In this document: positions 43,697-50,700 of the stretch, piece after piece
How the letters are laid out: each line of letters begins with the position of its first letter
Numbering within the stretch: the first letter of the stretch is position 1
Origin: Desulfomonilaceae bacterium
Lineage (GTDB): Bacteria > Desulfobacterota > Desulfomonilia > Desulfomonilales > Desulfomonilaceae
Assembly (NCBI GenBank): GCA_041662605.1
Contig: JBAZSD010000013.1
Coordinates: 1-64,000 of the forward strand
Direction: 5' to 3'
Length of the DNA: 64,000 nucleotides
Notes under the pieces: generated by a model
Databases searched by the model: none
The model's input: only the letters and a program-made list of their open reading frames with translations
Told to the model about the DNA's origin: nothing
Position numbers and translations under genes: made by a program

Positions 43697-44452
43697 CTAA
43701 AAGCAGGATCCTCCGACTGCGGCTGGTAATTGCGAGTGATTGGCTCCATTACTCACCAGGTTCCCCCAGAGGATAAGGTCCTTTCCCAACCACTTATGGC
43801 CTGGGTTCTCCAATCGGAGAAAGTGGTTCGGGTCCGACTCACCCAGGTCGCTCACCGCTCTCAATCCTCCCACCAGAACAGGCGCAACCGTAAGCACTAC
43901 AAAATCCGGGGCTTTTTCCATGAGGAAACTTGTAATGATGCGGGCTCCACCCTCCACCATCAAACTATTCACGGACAAATCACCCAAAATAGCCAATATT
44001 TCCTGGAGATTCAGCAAACCTTTGTCATTGGAAGAAACCCTAACAACCATAACTCCTTTTTGCTCGAGTATTTTGATCTTATTATCGTCAGCCATGTGAC
44101 TCGTGAAAATTATCGGATCTCGGGAAGATTCCTTAAAGAGGTTGCAATCAAGCGGAATCCTAAGGAAGCTATCCACCACCACAGGTCTCGGATCGTGTCC
44201 ATTCACCAGCCTGACGGTAAGCCTGGGGTTATCTGAAAAAACGGTTCCTATTCCTACAAGAATGGCGTCATGAGCGGCTCTAAGTTGATGTGTAAGTCGA
44301 AGTGATCTCTGTCCACTGAGAGCCAGCGGCTCACCCGGGCGGGACGATATGCACCCGTCCAGGCTCTGGGCATAGCTTAGAGTGATGAAGGGTCTTCCGT
44401 TACGTTTTCTATACTCGGGAGCAAGAGCCAACAAAGGCCTTAAAAAGTCCAT
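43697..44452 (-). CDS. RibD C-terminal-type reductase, stand-alone
   Basis: This 251-residue protein is homologous to the reductase half of RibD and to dihydrofolate reductase. It has FITLSYAQSLDGCISSR, a segment LRAAHDAILVGIGTVFSDNP, and the NADPH-site MVEGGARIITSFL. The deaminase half is absent. A complete bifunctional RibD is encoded at 58.2 kb, so this copy is probably not for riboflavin. It is the first gene of the five-gene cluster, 42 bases before the MDR gene. It could reduce a pyrimidine or pterin intermediate with NADPH. The last ~15 residues (HSQLPAAVGGSCF) are outside the family. A palindrome lies 61 bases upstream. Confidence 0.85.
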   Translation of the reverse strand: MDFLRPLLALAPEYRKRNGRPFITLSYAQSLDGCISSRPGEPLALSGQRSLRLTHQLRAAHDAILVGIGTVFSDNPRLTVRLVNGHDPRPVVVDSFLRIPLDCNLFKESSRDPIIFTSHMADDNKIKILEQKGVMVVRVSSNDKGLLNLQEILAILGDLSVNSLMVEGGARIITSFLMEKAPDFVVLTVAPVLVGGLRAVSDLGESDPNHFLRLENPGHKWLGKDLILWGNLVSNGANHSQLPAAVGGSCF

Positions 44453-44512
44453 CTTCCGTTAACTTAGGCTTATCGCCTTCCTCTCTGGATCAGAAACTGA
44501 GATAATCACTGC

Positions 44513-44527
44513 TCCGACAATGTCGGA
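44513..44527. promoter_or_regulatory. Palindrome, candidate operator of the pterin-like cluster
   Basis: TCCGACAATGTCGGA is a perfect 7+1+7 palindrome 61 bases upstream of the first gene of the minus-strand cluster. It is well placed for a dimeric regulator. No regulator gene lies within the cluster. Confidence 0.4.
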
Positions 44528-44802
44528 AATTAAAATTCGCATTACCAAAACTGCTATCTTAGCGGGGCCTCTCTGGAAACGAATATTAACGTGCATCTTC
44601 TTGTAAGACCGTGTGCGCAGATGCCAAAATCATTTTCCCGAATCGATCATTTCGTTCCTGACAGGGCTGGACGCATGTCGTCCAGTATTGACGCCGCAGG
44701 CTCTTGTAACATGAAGATCATATAAAAACAATATTTTATCAAAAATAAAGCGTCTTTATCAACAAAATACAGACAGTGTCCGCTCTCTCGGTCAAATTAT
44801 TC

Positions 44803-44831
44803 TTGTCAAGATCATCCAGCTTGGATATTAT
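44803..44831 (+). promoter_or_regulatory. Sigma70-type promoter for the tsaE-lysC-cimA operon
   Basis: TTGTCA (44803-44808) and TATTAT (44826-44831) are separated by exactly 17 bases and lie about 60 bases before tsaE. This is the best promoter match in the window. Confidence 0.6.
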
Positions 44832-44892
44832 AACCGATTGCGCCTTTAAGGCTTGGCGCCCGAGGCATTCCAAGAATTACGCGTAGTGAGGC

Positions 44893-45378
44893 ATGTTAAA
44901 CAAAATCCGAATCAATTCCCAATCGGAAGAAAATAGTATCTCGATCGGGAAAGCTATCGGAACAGTGATCCGGTCCGGTGACATCATAACGCTAGTGGGA
45001 AACCTTGGGTCCGGCAAAACAAGACTGGTCAAAGGGATCATTTCCCAGGCCCTGGCCATACCAATTGATGAAATAATCAGCCCAAGCTTTACGCTTGTTA
45101 ATCGATACGAAGGCACGATGACTATAGACCACGCTGATCTTTACAGAGTCGGTCCCGGGGCCGTTGAAGAACTGGGTCTTCTTGAAATTATCGATGCGGA
45201 AGGCGCTCTGCTGATTGAGTGGGCCGACAATGAAGCCCCTGTTTTGAAACATGAACTTAGGGTGACTATCTTGTACGGCATGGACCCAGATTTCAGATTT
45301 CTGAATTTTGAATACGAGGTTCCCGGCGCTTGGGAGACAAGATTACCAAGAGCTGTCGAAAAATTTCAGCATAGTTGA
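44893..45378 (+). CDS. tsaE: tRNA threonylcarbamoyladenosine biosynthesis ATPase TsaE
   Basis: The 161-residue P-loop protein has Walker A GNLGSGKTRLVKGI, the switch segment SPSFTLVNRYEG and a DHADLYR motif typical of TsaE. TsaE drives the TsaD/TsaB complex that makes t6A at position 37 of ANN-decoding tRNAs. It is first in a plus-strand run followed 40 bases later by lysC. TsaD and TsaB are not in the window. No good ribosome binding site is seen at the ATG, where GAGG is only one base away, but no other start fits. Confidence 0.9.
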   Translation: MLNKIRINSQSEENSISIGKAIGTVIRSGDIITLVGNLGSGKTRLVKGIISQALAIPIDEIISPSFTLVNRYEGTMTIDHADLYRVGPGAVEELGLLEIIDAEGALLIEWADNEAPVLKHELRVTILYGMDPDFRFLNFEYEVPGAWETRLPRAVEKFQHS

Positions 45379-45418
45379 AAAAACCTGAAGAATCTTGCAG
45401 GTGATTTGGAGAAAACGG

Positions 45419-46639
45419 ATGGCTGTTATTGTTCAAAAATACGGAGGGACTTCCGTCGGCTCCCTGGACAGAATAGCGAATGTGGCGCGACGGGTGGCCG
45501 CTCGCAAAGACCAAGGAAACGATCTGGTAGTGGTCGTCTCCGCCATGTCGGGAGAAACGGACCGGCTGATCAATCTCGCAAAAGAAATTTCGCCTTTGCC
45601 AAACGAACGTGAGATGGACGTTCTCGTTTCTACGGGTGAGCAAATATCGATAGCGTTACTGGCAATTACCCTGGAGACCATGGGATATAAGGCCAAGTCA
45701 TATTGCGGCTGGCAATTGCCTCTCCGAACCGATTCAGCCTTTGGAGCCGCCAGAGTCACGGATATTGTCACAAACAAGATCAGTGAAGACCTGGCAAACG
45801 GGATTATAGTAATCATAGCGGGCTTTCAAGGTGTTGATGACGACGGCTCCATTACCACACTCGGACGTGGTGGATCGGACACCTCCGCTGTGGCGGTGGC
45901 CGCGGGTCTCAAGGCGGATCTGTGTGAGATATATACGGATGTTGATGGCGTTTACACAACGGATCCCAATATTGTGCCCGAGGCGAAAAAGATTCCGAGC
46001 ATCGCCTATGAAGAGATGCTTGAGATGGCGTCTTTGGGGGCCAAAGTTCTTTATATCAGGGCAGTGGAATTTGCAATGAGGCATAAGGTTCCGTTGATCG
46101 TCAGATCGAGTTTCAACGACAACGAGGGAACCCTGGTCACAGAGGAGAGTTCAGATATGGAAAAAGAATCCGTCAGAGCGGTCACACTGAGCACAAAAGA
46201 GGCAAAGATTACGTTGTCGGGGATCCCTGACGTCCCTGGGACAGCGTCACAGCTCTTTGGGGCGCTGGCTGAAGCGAATGTGATTGTGGATATGATTATT
46301 CAGAATTCGAGCGAAGAAGGCAAAACGGACATTTCTTTCACAGTGCCATCGCCGGATCTGGAAAAGGGCCTGGAAATCTGCCAGGGTGTCCGGGAAATTC
46401 TTGGAGCCGAGAAGCTGGATGGCTCCAAAGCCTTCGCAAAAGTTTCAATAATAGGACTTGGAATGCGGTCTCACACGGGCATCGCTTCCAAAATGTTCGC
46501 CGCGTTGGCAAGAGAGGGGATCAACATTGAAATGATCTCAACCTCTGAAATCAAAATTTCCTGCGTAATTAAGAAAAAATACGCTGAACTGGCAGTAAGG
46601 GTTTTGCATGACGTTTTTGAACTGGAAAAACCTCTTTAA
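45419..46639 (+). CDS. lysC: Aspartate kinase
   Basis: This 406-residue enzyme phosphorylates aspartate, the first step to lysine, threonine, methionine and isoleucine. It opens VQKYGGTSVG, with GRGGSDTSAVAVAAGLKADL and YTDVDGVYTTDP further on. Two ACT domains occupy ~265-400 (ITLSGIPDVPGTASQLFGAL and VSIIGLGMRSHTGIASKMFA), for feedback control by amino acids. The length matches the monofunctional LysC alpha subunit. I start at the ATG at 45419, preceded by GGAG 7 bases away; the TTG at 45395 is less likely. It shares an operon with cimA, so the isoleucine and aspartate families are linked here. Confidence 0.95.
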   Translation: MAVIVQKYGGTSVGSLDRIANVARRVAARKDQGNDLVVVVSAMSGETDRLINLAKEISPLPNEREMDVLVSTGEQISIALLAITLETMGYKAKSYCGWQLPLRTDSAFGAARVTDIVTNKISEDLANGIIVIIAGFQGVDDDGSITTLGRGGSDTSAVAVAAGLKADLCEIYTDVDGVYTTDPNIVPEAKKIPSIAYEEMLEMASLGAKVLYIRAVEFAMRHKVPLIVRSSFNDNEGTLVTEESSDMEKESVRAVTLSTKEAKITLSGIPDVPGTASQLFGALAEANVIVDMIIQNSSEEGKTDISFTVPSPDLEKGLEICQGVREILGAEKLDGSKAFAKVSIIGLGMRSHTGIASKMFAALAREGINIEMISTSEIKISCVIKKKYAELAVRVLHDVFELEKPL

Positions 46640-46663
46640 TCATTTTCTGGCTGGAGAATCTAG

Positions 46664-48235
46664 TTGAGCGCAATCGAGCTTTATGACACAACTTTGAGGG
46701 ATGGGGCCCAAACCTGGGGCGTTACATTCTCATTGGATGACAAAGTTAGAATAGCCCAAAAGCTTGATGAGTTTGGTATAGACTACATTGAGGGAGGTTA
46801 CCCCGGATCAAATCCTAAAGATCGGCGTTTTTTTGAAATTACAAACACCCTGAATTTCAAGCATTCCATAATTACTGCTTTCGGAAGCACATGCAGGGCC
46901 GATCTCATCCCGGAGAAAGATCCACAGGTCGAAAGCCTTCTCAAGACCAGGGCATCCGCAGTCACTATAGTTGGAAAGAGTTGGGATCTGCATGTAACAG
47001 CCATTCTGGCTGTTACACTCGAACGTAATCTTGGCATGATACGGGAAACCATTGATTATGTGAGACGTCATTTCGGCAGGGTAGTGTTCGACGCTGAGCA
47101 CTTTTTTGATGGTTTCAAAAGAAACCCGGAATATGCCATAAAGACCCTGGAAGCAGCCGCCTCGGCTGACCTGCTGTGCCTGTGTGACACTAACGGCGGG
47201 ACATTGCCATCTGAAACAGCCGAGATTATCCGATCTGTAAGGAAAACTGTTCACACTCCTCTCGGCATACATAACCATAATGACTCGGAGACCGCTGTCG
47301 CATGTTCTTTGGCTGCGGTAGAAGTTGGGGTAAAACAGATACAGGGAACAATCAACGGCATTGGGGAAAGATGCGGTAACGCCAATTTAATCTCAATTAT
47401 ACCGGCTTTGGCCCTCAAAATGAAAAAACTCGAGTATGCTCCGGCCAAGTTGAGACTATTGAAGCATCTTTCAGAATTTGTTGATGAGATGGCTAACCGA
47501 ACGCCAAACAAGGCCCAACCGTATGTTGGAGCCGCCGCGTTCGCCCATAAAGGAGGATTGCATTCGAGCGCTGTCTTGAAAGTTCCATCCGCTTATGAAC
47601 ACATAAGCCCCGAAGTTGTCGGATCAATGCGGCAGATGCCAATATCAGAACAGGCTGGGCGGGCGGCCCTAGCCCAAAAAGCGGCCGAGTTTGGAATAGA
47701 TCTTACGCCTGATGATCCTCGAGTTGGGGAGGTCCTCAAAATCATAAAAGACCTTGAGGCCCAGGGAGCCCGATACGACATTGCAGATGGTTCATTCAAA
47801 CTTCTTCTCAAGAGAATGTTGGGGCTCCACAGAAGGTTTTTCACGCTCCATGGTTTTAGCGTCACAAGTTCTAAACGAAAAGGAGATACCAAGACTTATT
47901 CCGACGCCGTCATCCGTATAGTAGTGAGAGATAAAATGGAATTCTCCGCGGCGGAAGGAAATGGTCCGGTACATGCTCTGGATAATGCATTGAGACAGGC
48001 CCTTACAACATTCTATCCCAATGTGGGCGAAGTGCGGCTCACTGACTTTAAGGTTAGAGTCCTGGAAGGGACATCTGGAACCGGCGCCACAGTTAGTGTG
48101 TTAATAGAATCCACGGACGGAGAAGATGTTTGGTGGACTGTCGGCTTTAATGAAAATGTAATACAGGCCTCCTGGAACGCCCTGGTGGACAGTATTGACT
48201 ACAAACTCCAAAAAGATTTTATCGGACAAGAATAA
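46664..48235 (+). CDS. cimA: (R)-citramalate synthase
   Basis: This 523-residue enzyme condenses pyruvate and acetyl-CoA to (R)-citramalate, the threonine-independent entry to isoleucine. It starts ELYDTTLRDGAQTWGVTFS, with the metal-site HNHNDSETAVACSLAAV and INGIGERCGNANL. The C-terminal ~130 residues are the LeuA-type dimer/regulatory domain (VHALDNALRQAL, VRVLEG). The length and the GAQTWG entry separate it from LeuA and homocitrate synthase. The start is TTG at 46664, preceded by GGAG. It follows lysC by 24 bases and overlaps the HhH gene by 41 bases. Confidence 0.92.
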   Translation: MSAIELYDTTLRDGAQTWGVTFSLDDKVRIAQKLDEFGIDYIEGGYPGSNPKDRRFFEITNTLNFKHSIITAFGSTCRADLIPEKDPQVESLLKTRASAVTIVGKSWDLHVTAILAVTLERNLGMIRETIDYVRRHFGRVVFDAEHFFDGFKRNPEYAIKTLEAAASADLLCLCDTNGGTLPSETAEIIRSVRKTVHTPLGIHNHNDSETAVACSLAAVEVGVKQIQGTINGIGERCGNANLISIIPALALKMKKLEYAPAKLRLLKHLSEFVDEMANRTPNKAQPYVGAAAFAHKGGLHSSAVLKVPSAYEHISPEVVGSMRQMPISEQAGRAALAQKAAEFGIDLTPDDPRVGEVLKIIKDLEAQGARYDIADGSFKLLLKRMLGLHRRFFTLHGFSVTSSKRKGDTKTYSDAVIRIVVRDKMEFSAAEGNGPVHALDNALRQALTTFYPNVGEVRLTDFKVRVLEGTSGTGATVSVLIESTDGEDVWWTVGFNENVIQASWNALVDSIDYKLQKDFIGQE

Positions 48236-48797
48236 ATCTAACGCTCAGAAAAACATTCGAGGGGGCGTCAAACCAGCCCAAGGCTTGGCTCTCGTCGCCG
48301 TTTTCTTTGCGCTGGGGTATCTTTTTCTGTCTCATTTACCAACCCATAAAACGGTTCCTGTCGACCGATCTTCGTATCTTGGACAAGGAGACTGCGGCTA
48401 CCGGCTTGTGGTGGGAGACAGGACACTAGGCACGGTTTTCTTTTCTGAACCGAGCAATCTCAAAAAAATACTAGATAGGCTGGAAGAAAAGGGATTGAAG
48501 GTGACCAACCCGAACTTGGTTCTTCCATGCGGCTCTGTGATCCACTTGAGAGATGGGAATATTCAAGAGGTTAAGAGGCTCCTAGGAGAGCAGGCCATCG
48601 CATGCGGTAAGAGGATCGAATTAAACGAAGCCACAGAAGAGGATCTTATGAGTGTCCCGGGCATTGGGCCGGGAATCGCGAAGCGTATTTGCGAAAGAAG
48701 AAGTCTCTTGGGCCCTTTTGAAAGTGTTTCGGATCTGGGCAAGATCAGCGGCATTGGCGCCAAAAAAGTCCTGGGTTACCAAAAGTACCTGAAATAG
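48195..48797 (+). CDS. Helix-hairpin-helix (ComEA-like) membrane-anchored protein
   Basis: The 200-residue protein has a short N-terminus, one membrane helix (~28-48, LALVAVFFALGYLFLSHL) and a ~80-residue middle part. A C-terminal HhH pair spans ~135-200 (ELNEATEEDLMSVPGIGPGIAKRI; SDLGKISGIGAKKVLGYQ), as in ComEA. ComEA-type proteins bind DNA outside the inner membrane during uptake; this could be such a protein or a structural relative. The start is uncertain: TTG at 48195 lies 41 bases inside cimA, and no ATG or GTG exists before the membrane helix. There is no other competence gene nearby. Confidence 0.75.
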   Translation: MTTNSKKILSDKNKSNAQKNIRGGVKPAQGLALVAVFFALGYLFLSHLPTHKTVPVDRSSYLGQGDCGYRLVVGDRTLGTVFFSEPSNLKKILDRLEEKGLKVTNPNLVLPCGSVIHLRDGNIQEVKRLLGEQAIACGKRIELNEATEEDLMSVPGIGPGIAKRICERRSLLGPFESVSDLGKISGIGAKKVLGYQKYLK

Positions 48798-48847
48798 ATA
48801 TTCCCCGTAAACAAACCGAGAAATGTCCGCAGAAAGCGGAAGCAGTA

Positions 48848-49609
48848 TTAGGAATCTCTTTTCCGGTTGATTGCGCTAGCAGCGTACGCGGCTCCAAAGC
48901 CATTGTCTATGTTCACGACCACCACACCGGGGGCGCATGAGTTGAGCATCCCCAGTAGAGCCGCAATACCACCAAAGGAGGCCCCATACCCTACTGACGT
49001 AGGAACCGCTATCACAGGACGATCTACCAAGCCTCCCACCACACTGGGTAAAGCTCCTTCCATCCCCGCCACAACTATTATTACTGAAGAAGAATTGATC
49101 AGGTCAATGTGGGCTAGGACCCTGTGTATTCCCGCTATTCCAACATCATATAACGAATCGGTTTTGTTCCCCAGGGCCAGAGCCGTTACCCTGGCCTCTT
49201 CAGCGACAGGGAGGTCAGATGTTCCCGCCGCCATTACAAGGATCGAACCCCTTCCACTGAGGGGTATCTCCTTTCTGGAATACAATATCGTTCCGGCAAT
49301 AGGATTGTAGTCTATCGAACCTGTTGACCGGTCTGCGACGTACTGAGCCTTCTGTGCATCGACGCGTGTAATAAGAACGGTATCATGCCTATCTTTGAGC
49401 CGTTCAAAAATGGACACAATCTGGTCAGCCGTTTTCCCTTGCCCGTAGATTACCTCTGGAAATCCCAAACGCAAGGCCCGGTGATGATCAATGCTGGCAA
49501 ACCCCAGTTCTTCGGTTTCCAGCTTCTGAAACAGCAGGCTGGCCTGTTCAACCGTTAGCTTACAGGTTTGCACCTGTTCAAGGATTTCGTTGAGGCGTTC
49601 TCTGTTCAA
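48848..49609 (-). CDS. larB: Nickel pincer cofactor biosynthesis protein LarB
   Basis: The 253-residue protein is an AIR-carboxylase (PurE)-like enzyme. The signature lines are GSILVMAAGTSDLPVAEEA, GIAGIHRVLAH and VPTSVGYGASFGGIAALL. LarB carboxylates and hydrolyses nicotinic acid adenine dinucleotide, the first step of the nickel pincer cofactor used by lactate racemase-type enzymes. The start is TTG at 49609, 10 bases after the CBS-protein stop, with no clear binding site, so translational coupling is likely. LarC, LarE and LarA are not in the window. Its length matches LarB (about 250 residues), and it sits with no other cofactor genes. Confidence 0.92.
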   Translation of the reverse strand: MNRERLNEILEQVQTCKLTVEQASLLFQKLETEELGFASIDHHRALRLGFPEVIYGQGKTADQIVSIFERLKDRHDTVLITRVDAQKAQYVADRSTGSIDYNPIAGTILYSRKEIPLSGRGSILVMAAGTSDLPVAEEARVTALALGNKTDSLYDVGIAGIHRVLAHIDLINSSSVIIVVAGMEGALPSVVGGLVDRPVIAVPTSVGYGASFGGIAALLGMLNSCAPGVVVVNIDNGFGAAYAASAINRKRDS

Positions 49610-49619
49610 TTTGGATACG

Positions 49620-50066
49620 TCAAACTAACGATTTTACGATATCGACTTTGCCGATTATTCCCACCAGTTTTCCTTCCTCAATTACTGGGATCGTGTAGTA
49701 CTTGTTTTCCGACATTATTCTGGCCACTTCTGAAACGTCTGCGTCAGACTGCACGCAGGTAGCTGGATGTGAATAAATATCTCCAACAGTGGTAGCCGAA
49801 ATTCTCTTAAAATCCTGATGCAGGCGCCATGGATTTTCGATGGGGATTATGGAATCCAGAATGAAAAATACCGTCGGAATGTGCAGCGGTTTATTATATT
49901 CTACCAGGTCAGATTCACAAACAACGCCTATCACGGCGCCTTGCTCATCCACAACTGGGACTCCGTTAACCCCTTTTTCCAGCAGGATCTCGGCCAGTTC
50001 CCTGATAGGAGTTTCTTTTGTTACCGTGATGACATTTTTTGTCATTATTTGTGAGGCTATCGGCAT
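49620..50066 (-). CDS. CBS-domain pair protein
   Basis: The 148-residue protein is essentially two CBS motifs, at ~1-60 (IMTKNVITVTKETPIRELAE, GVNGVPVVDEQGAVIGVV) and ~85-148 (YSHPATCVQSDADVSEVA, YYTIPVIEEGKLVGIIG). Such pairs bind adenine nucleotides or SAM and act as regulators. I start at the ATG at 50066, preceded by GGAG 6 bases away; the frame runs further up to 50306 but would overlap the promoter and start of the divergent yjbQ. It is coupled to larB, but a direct link to the nickel pincer pathway is not established. Confidence 0.8.
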   Translation of the reverse strand: MPIASQIMTKNVITVTKETPIRELAEILLEKGVNGVPVVDEQGAVIGVVCESDLVEYNKPLHIPTVFFILDSIIPIENPWRLHQDFKRISATTVGDIYSHPATCVQSDADVSEVARIMSENKYYTIPVIEEGKLVGIIGKVDIVKSLV

Positions 50067-50201
50067 TCCATTCTCCATCCAGCCCAAGAAATTTCTCTTT
50101 TCCGATTTTTTAATGGATCCATCGATCAAGAAACCAGCGTGGCGTGATATATTTGCCCGGCTCAGAGTCAAAACACCCTGATCTGACTGACGGAGGCCAT
50201 T

Positions 50202-50621
50202 ATGAAAAGTTACCGGAAAGAATTGTGGTTCAATATAAACAAGCGGCGTGAGTTCGTCAACATAACCCGGGATGTCGAAAAGGCGTTGAAGGAGTCGGGA
50301 ATTCAAGAGGGGTTGATTCTAGTCAACGCCATGCATATCACTGCGTCGGTATTCATCAATGATGATGAATCAGGGTTGCATGAAGACTATGACAAGTGGC
50401 TGGAAGGGCTGGCCCCGCACGCTCCCACCAGCCGTTATCTACACAATCGCACCGGAGAGGACAATGGAGACGCCCATTTGAAAAGACAAGTCATGGGAAG
50501 GGAGGTAGTTGTCGCCGCGAGCAACGGCATGCTCGATTTTGGCCCATGGGAACAAATATTTTATGGGGAATTCGATGGTGGACGGAGAAAACGGGTTCTG
50601 GTGAAAATTATAGGAGAATAG
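50202..50621 (+). CDS. yjbQ: YjbQ-family (UPF0047) protein
   Basis: The 139-residue protein is a single-domain UPF0047 member with GLILVNAMHITASVFINDDE, DYDKWLEGLAP, HLKRQVMGREVVVAASNG and GPWEQIFYGEFDG. The family has weak thiamin phosphate synthase activity in some members, but its true role is unclear. It is alone on the plus strand, divergent from the CBS gene and convergent with clpB, and ends at a bidirectional terminator. The gene symbol is by family only. Confidence 0.85.
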   Translation: MKSYRKELWFNINKRREFVNITRDVEKALKESGIQEGLILVNAMHITASVFINDDESGLHEDYDKWLEGLAPHAPTSRYLHNRTGEDNGDAHLKRQVMGREVVVAASNGMLDFGPWEQIFYGEFDGGRRKRVLVKIIGE

Positions 50622-50648
50622 GCTTCTTAAACATTTTCATTCTCGGCA

Positions 50649-50692
50649 ATCGGTCTGGTCATTCAGGAGGAACCCTTCATGACCAGACCGAT
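50649..50692. terminator. Bidirectional terminator between yjbQ and clpB
   Basis: ATCGGTCTGGTCAT and ATGACCAGACCGAT form a perfect 14-bp stem with a 16-base loop between two convergent genes. No long T tract follows on either strand. The position and stem strength support a shared terminator. Confidence 0.7.
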
Positions 50693-50700
50693 CAGTTATC

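Larger units (their letters stand above)
44453..44892. other. Divergent intergenic region with hairpin
   Basis: No gene is visible in this 440-base gap. It holds a candidate operator (44513-44527), a perfect 7-bp hairpin CTGGACG/CGTCCAG at 44667-44685, an A+T-rich stretch (44715-44770) and a candidate plus-strand promoter near 44803-44831. It should contain promoters for both the pterin-like cluster and the tsaE operon. Confidence 0.5.

Noticed and set aside
49620..50306. 228-residue version of the CBS protein
   Set aside because: The extra N-terminus has no CBS similarity and would overlap the start of the divergent yjbQ. The ATG at 50066 has a GGAG site and gives a normal two-CBS protein.
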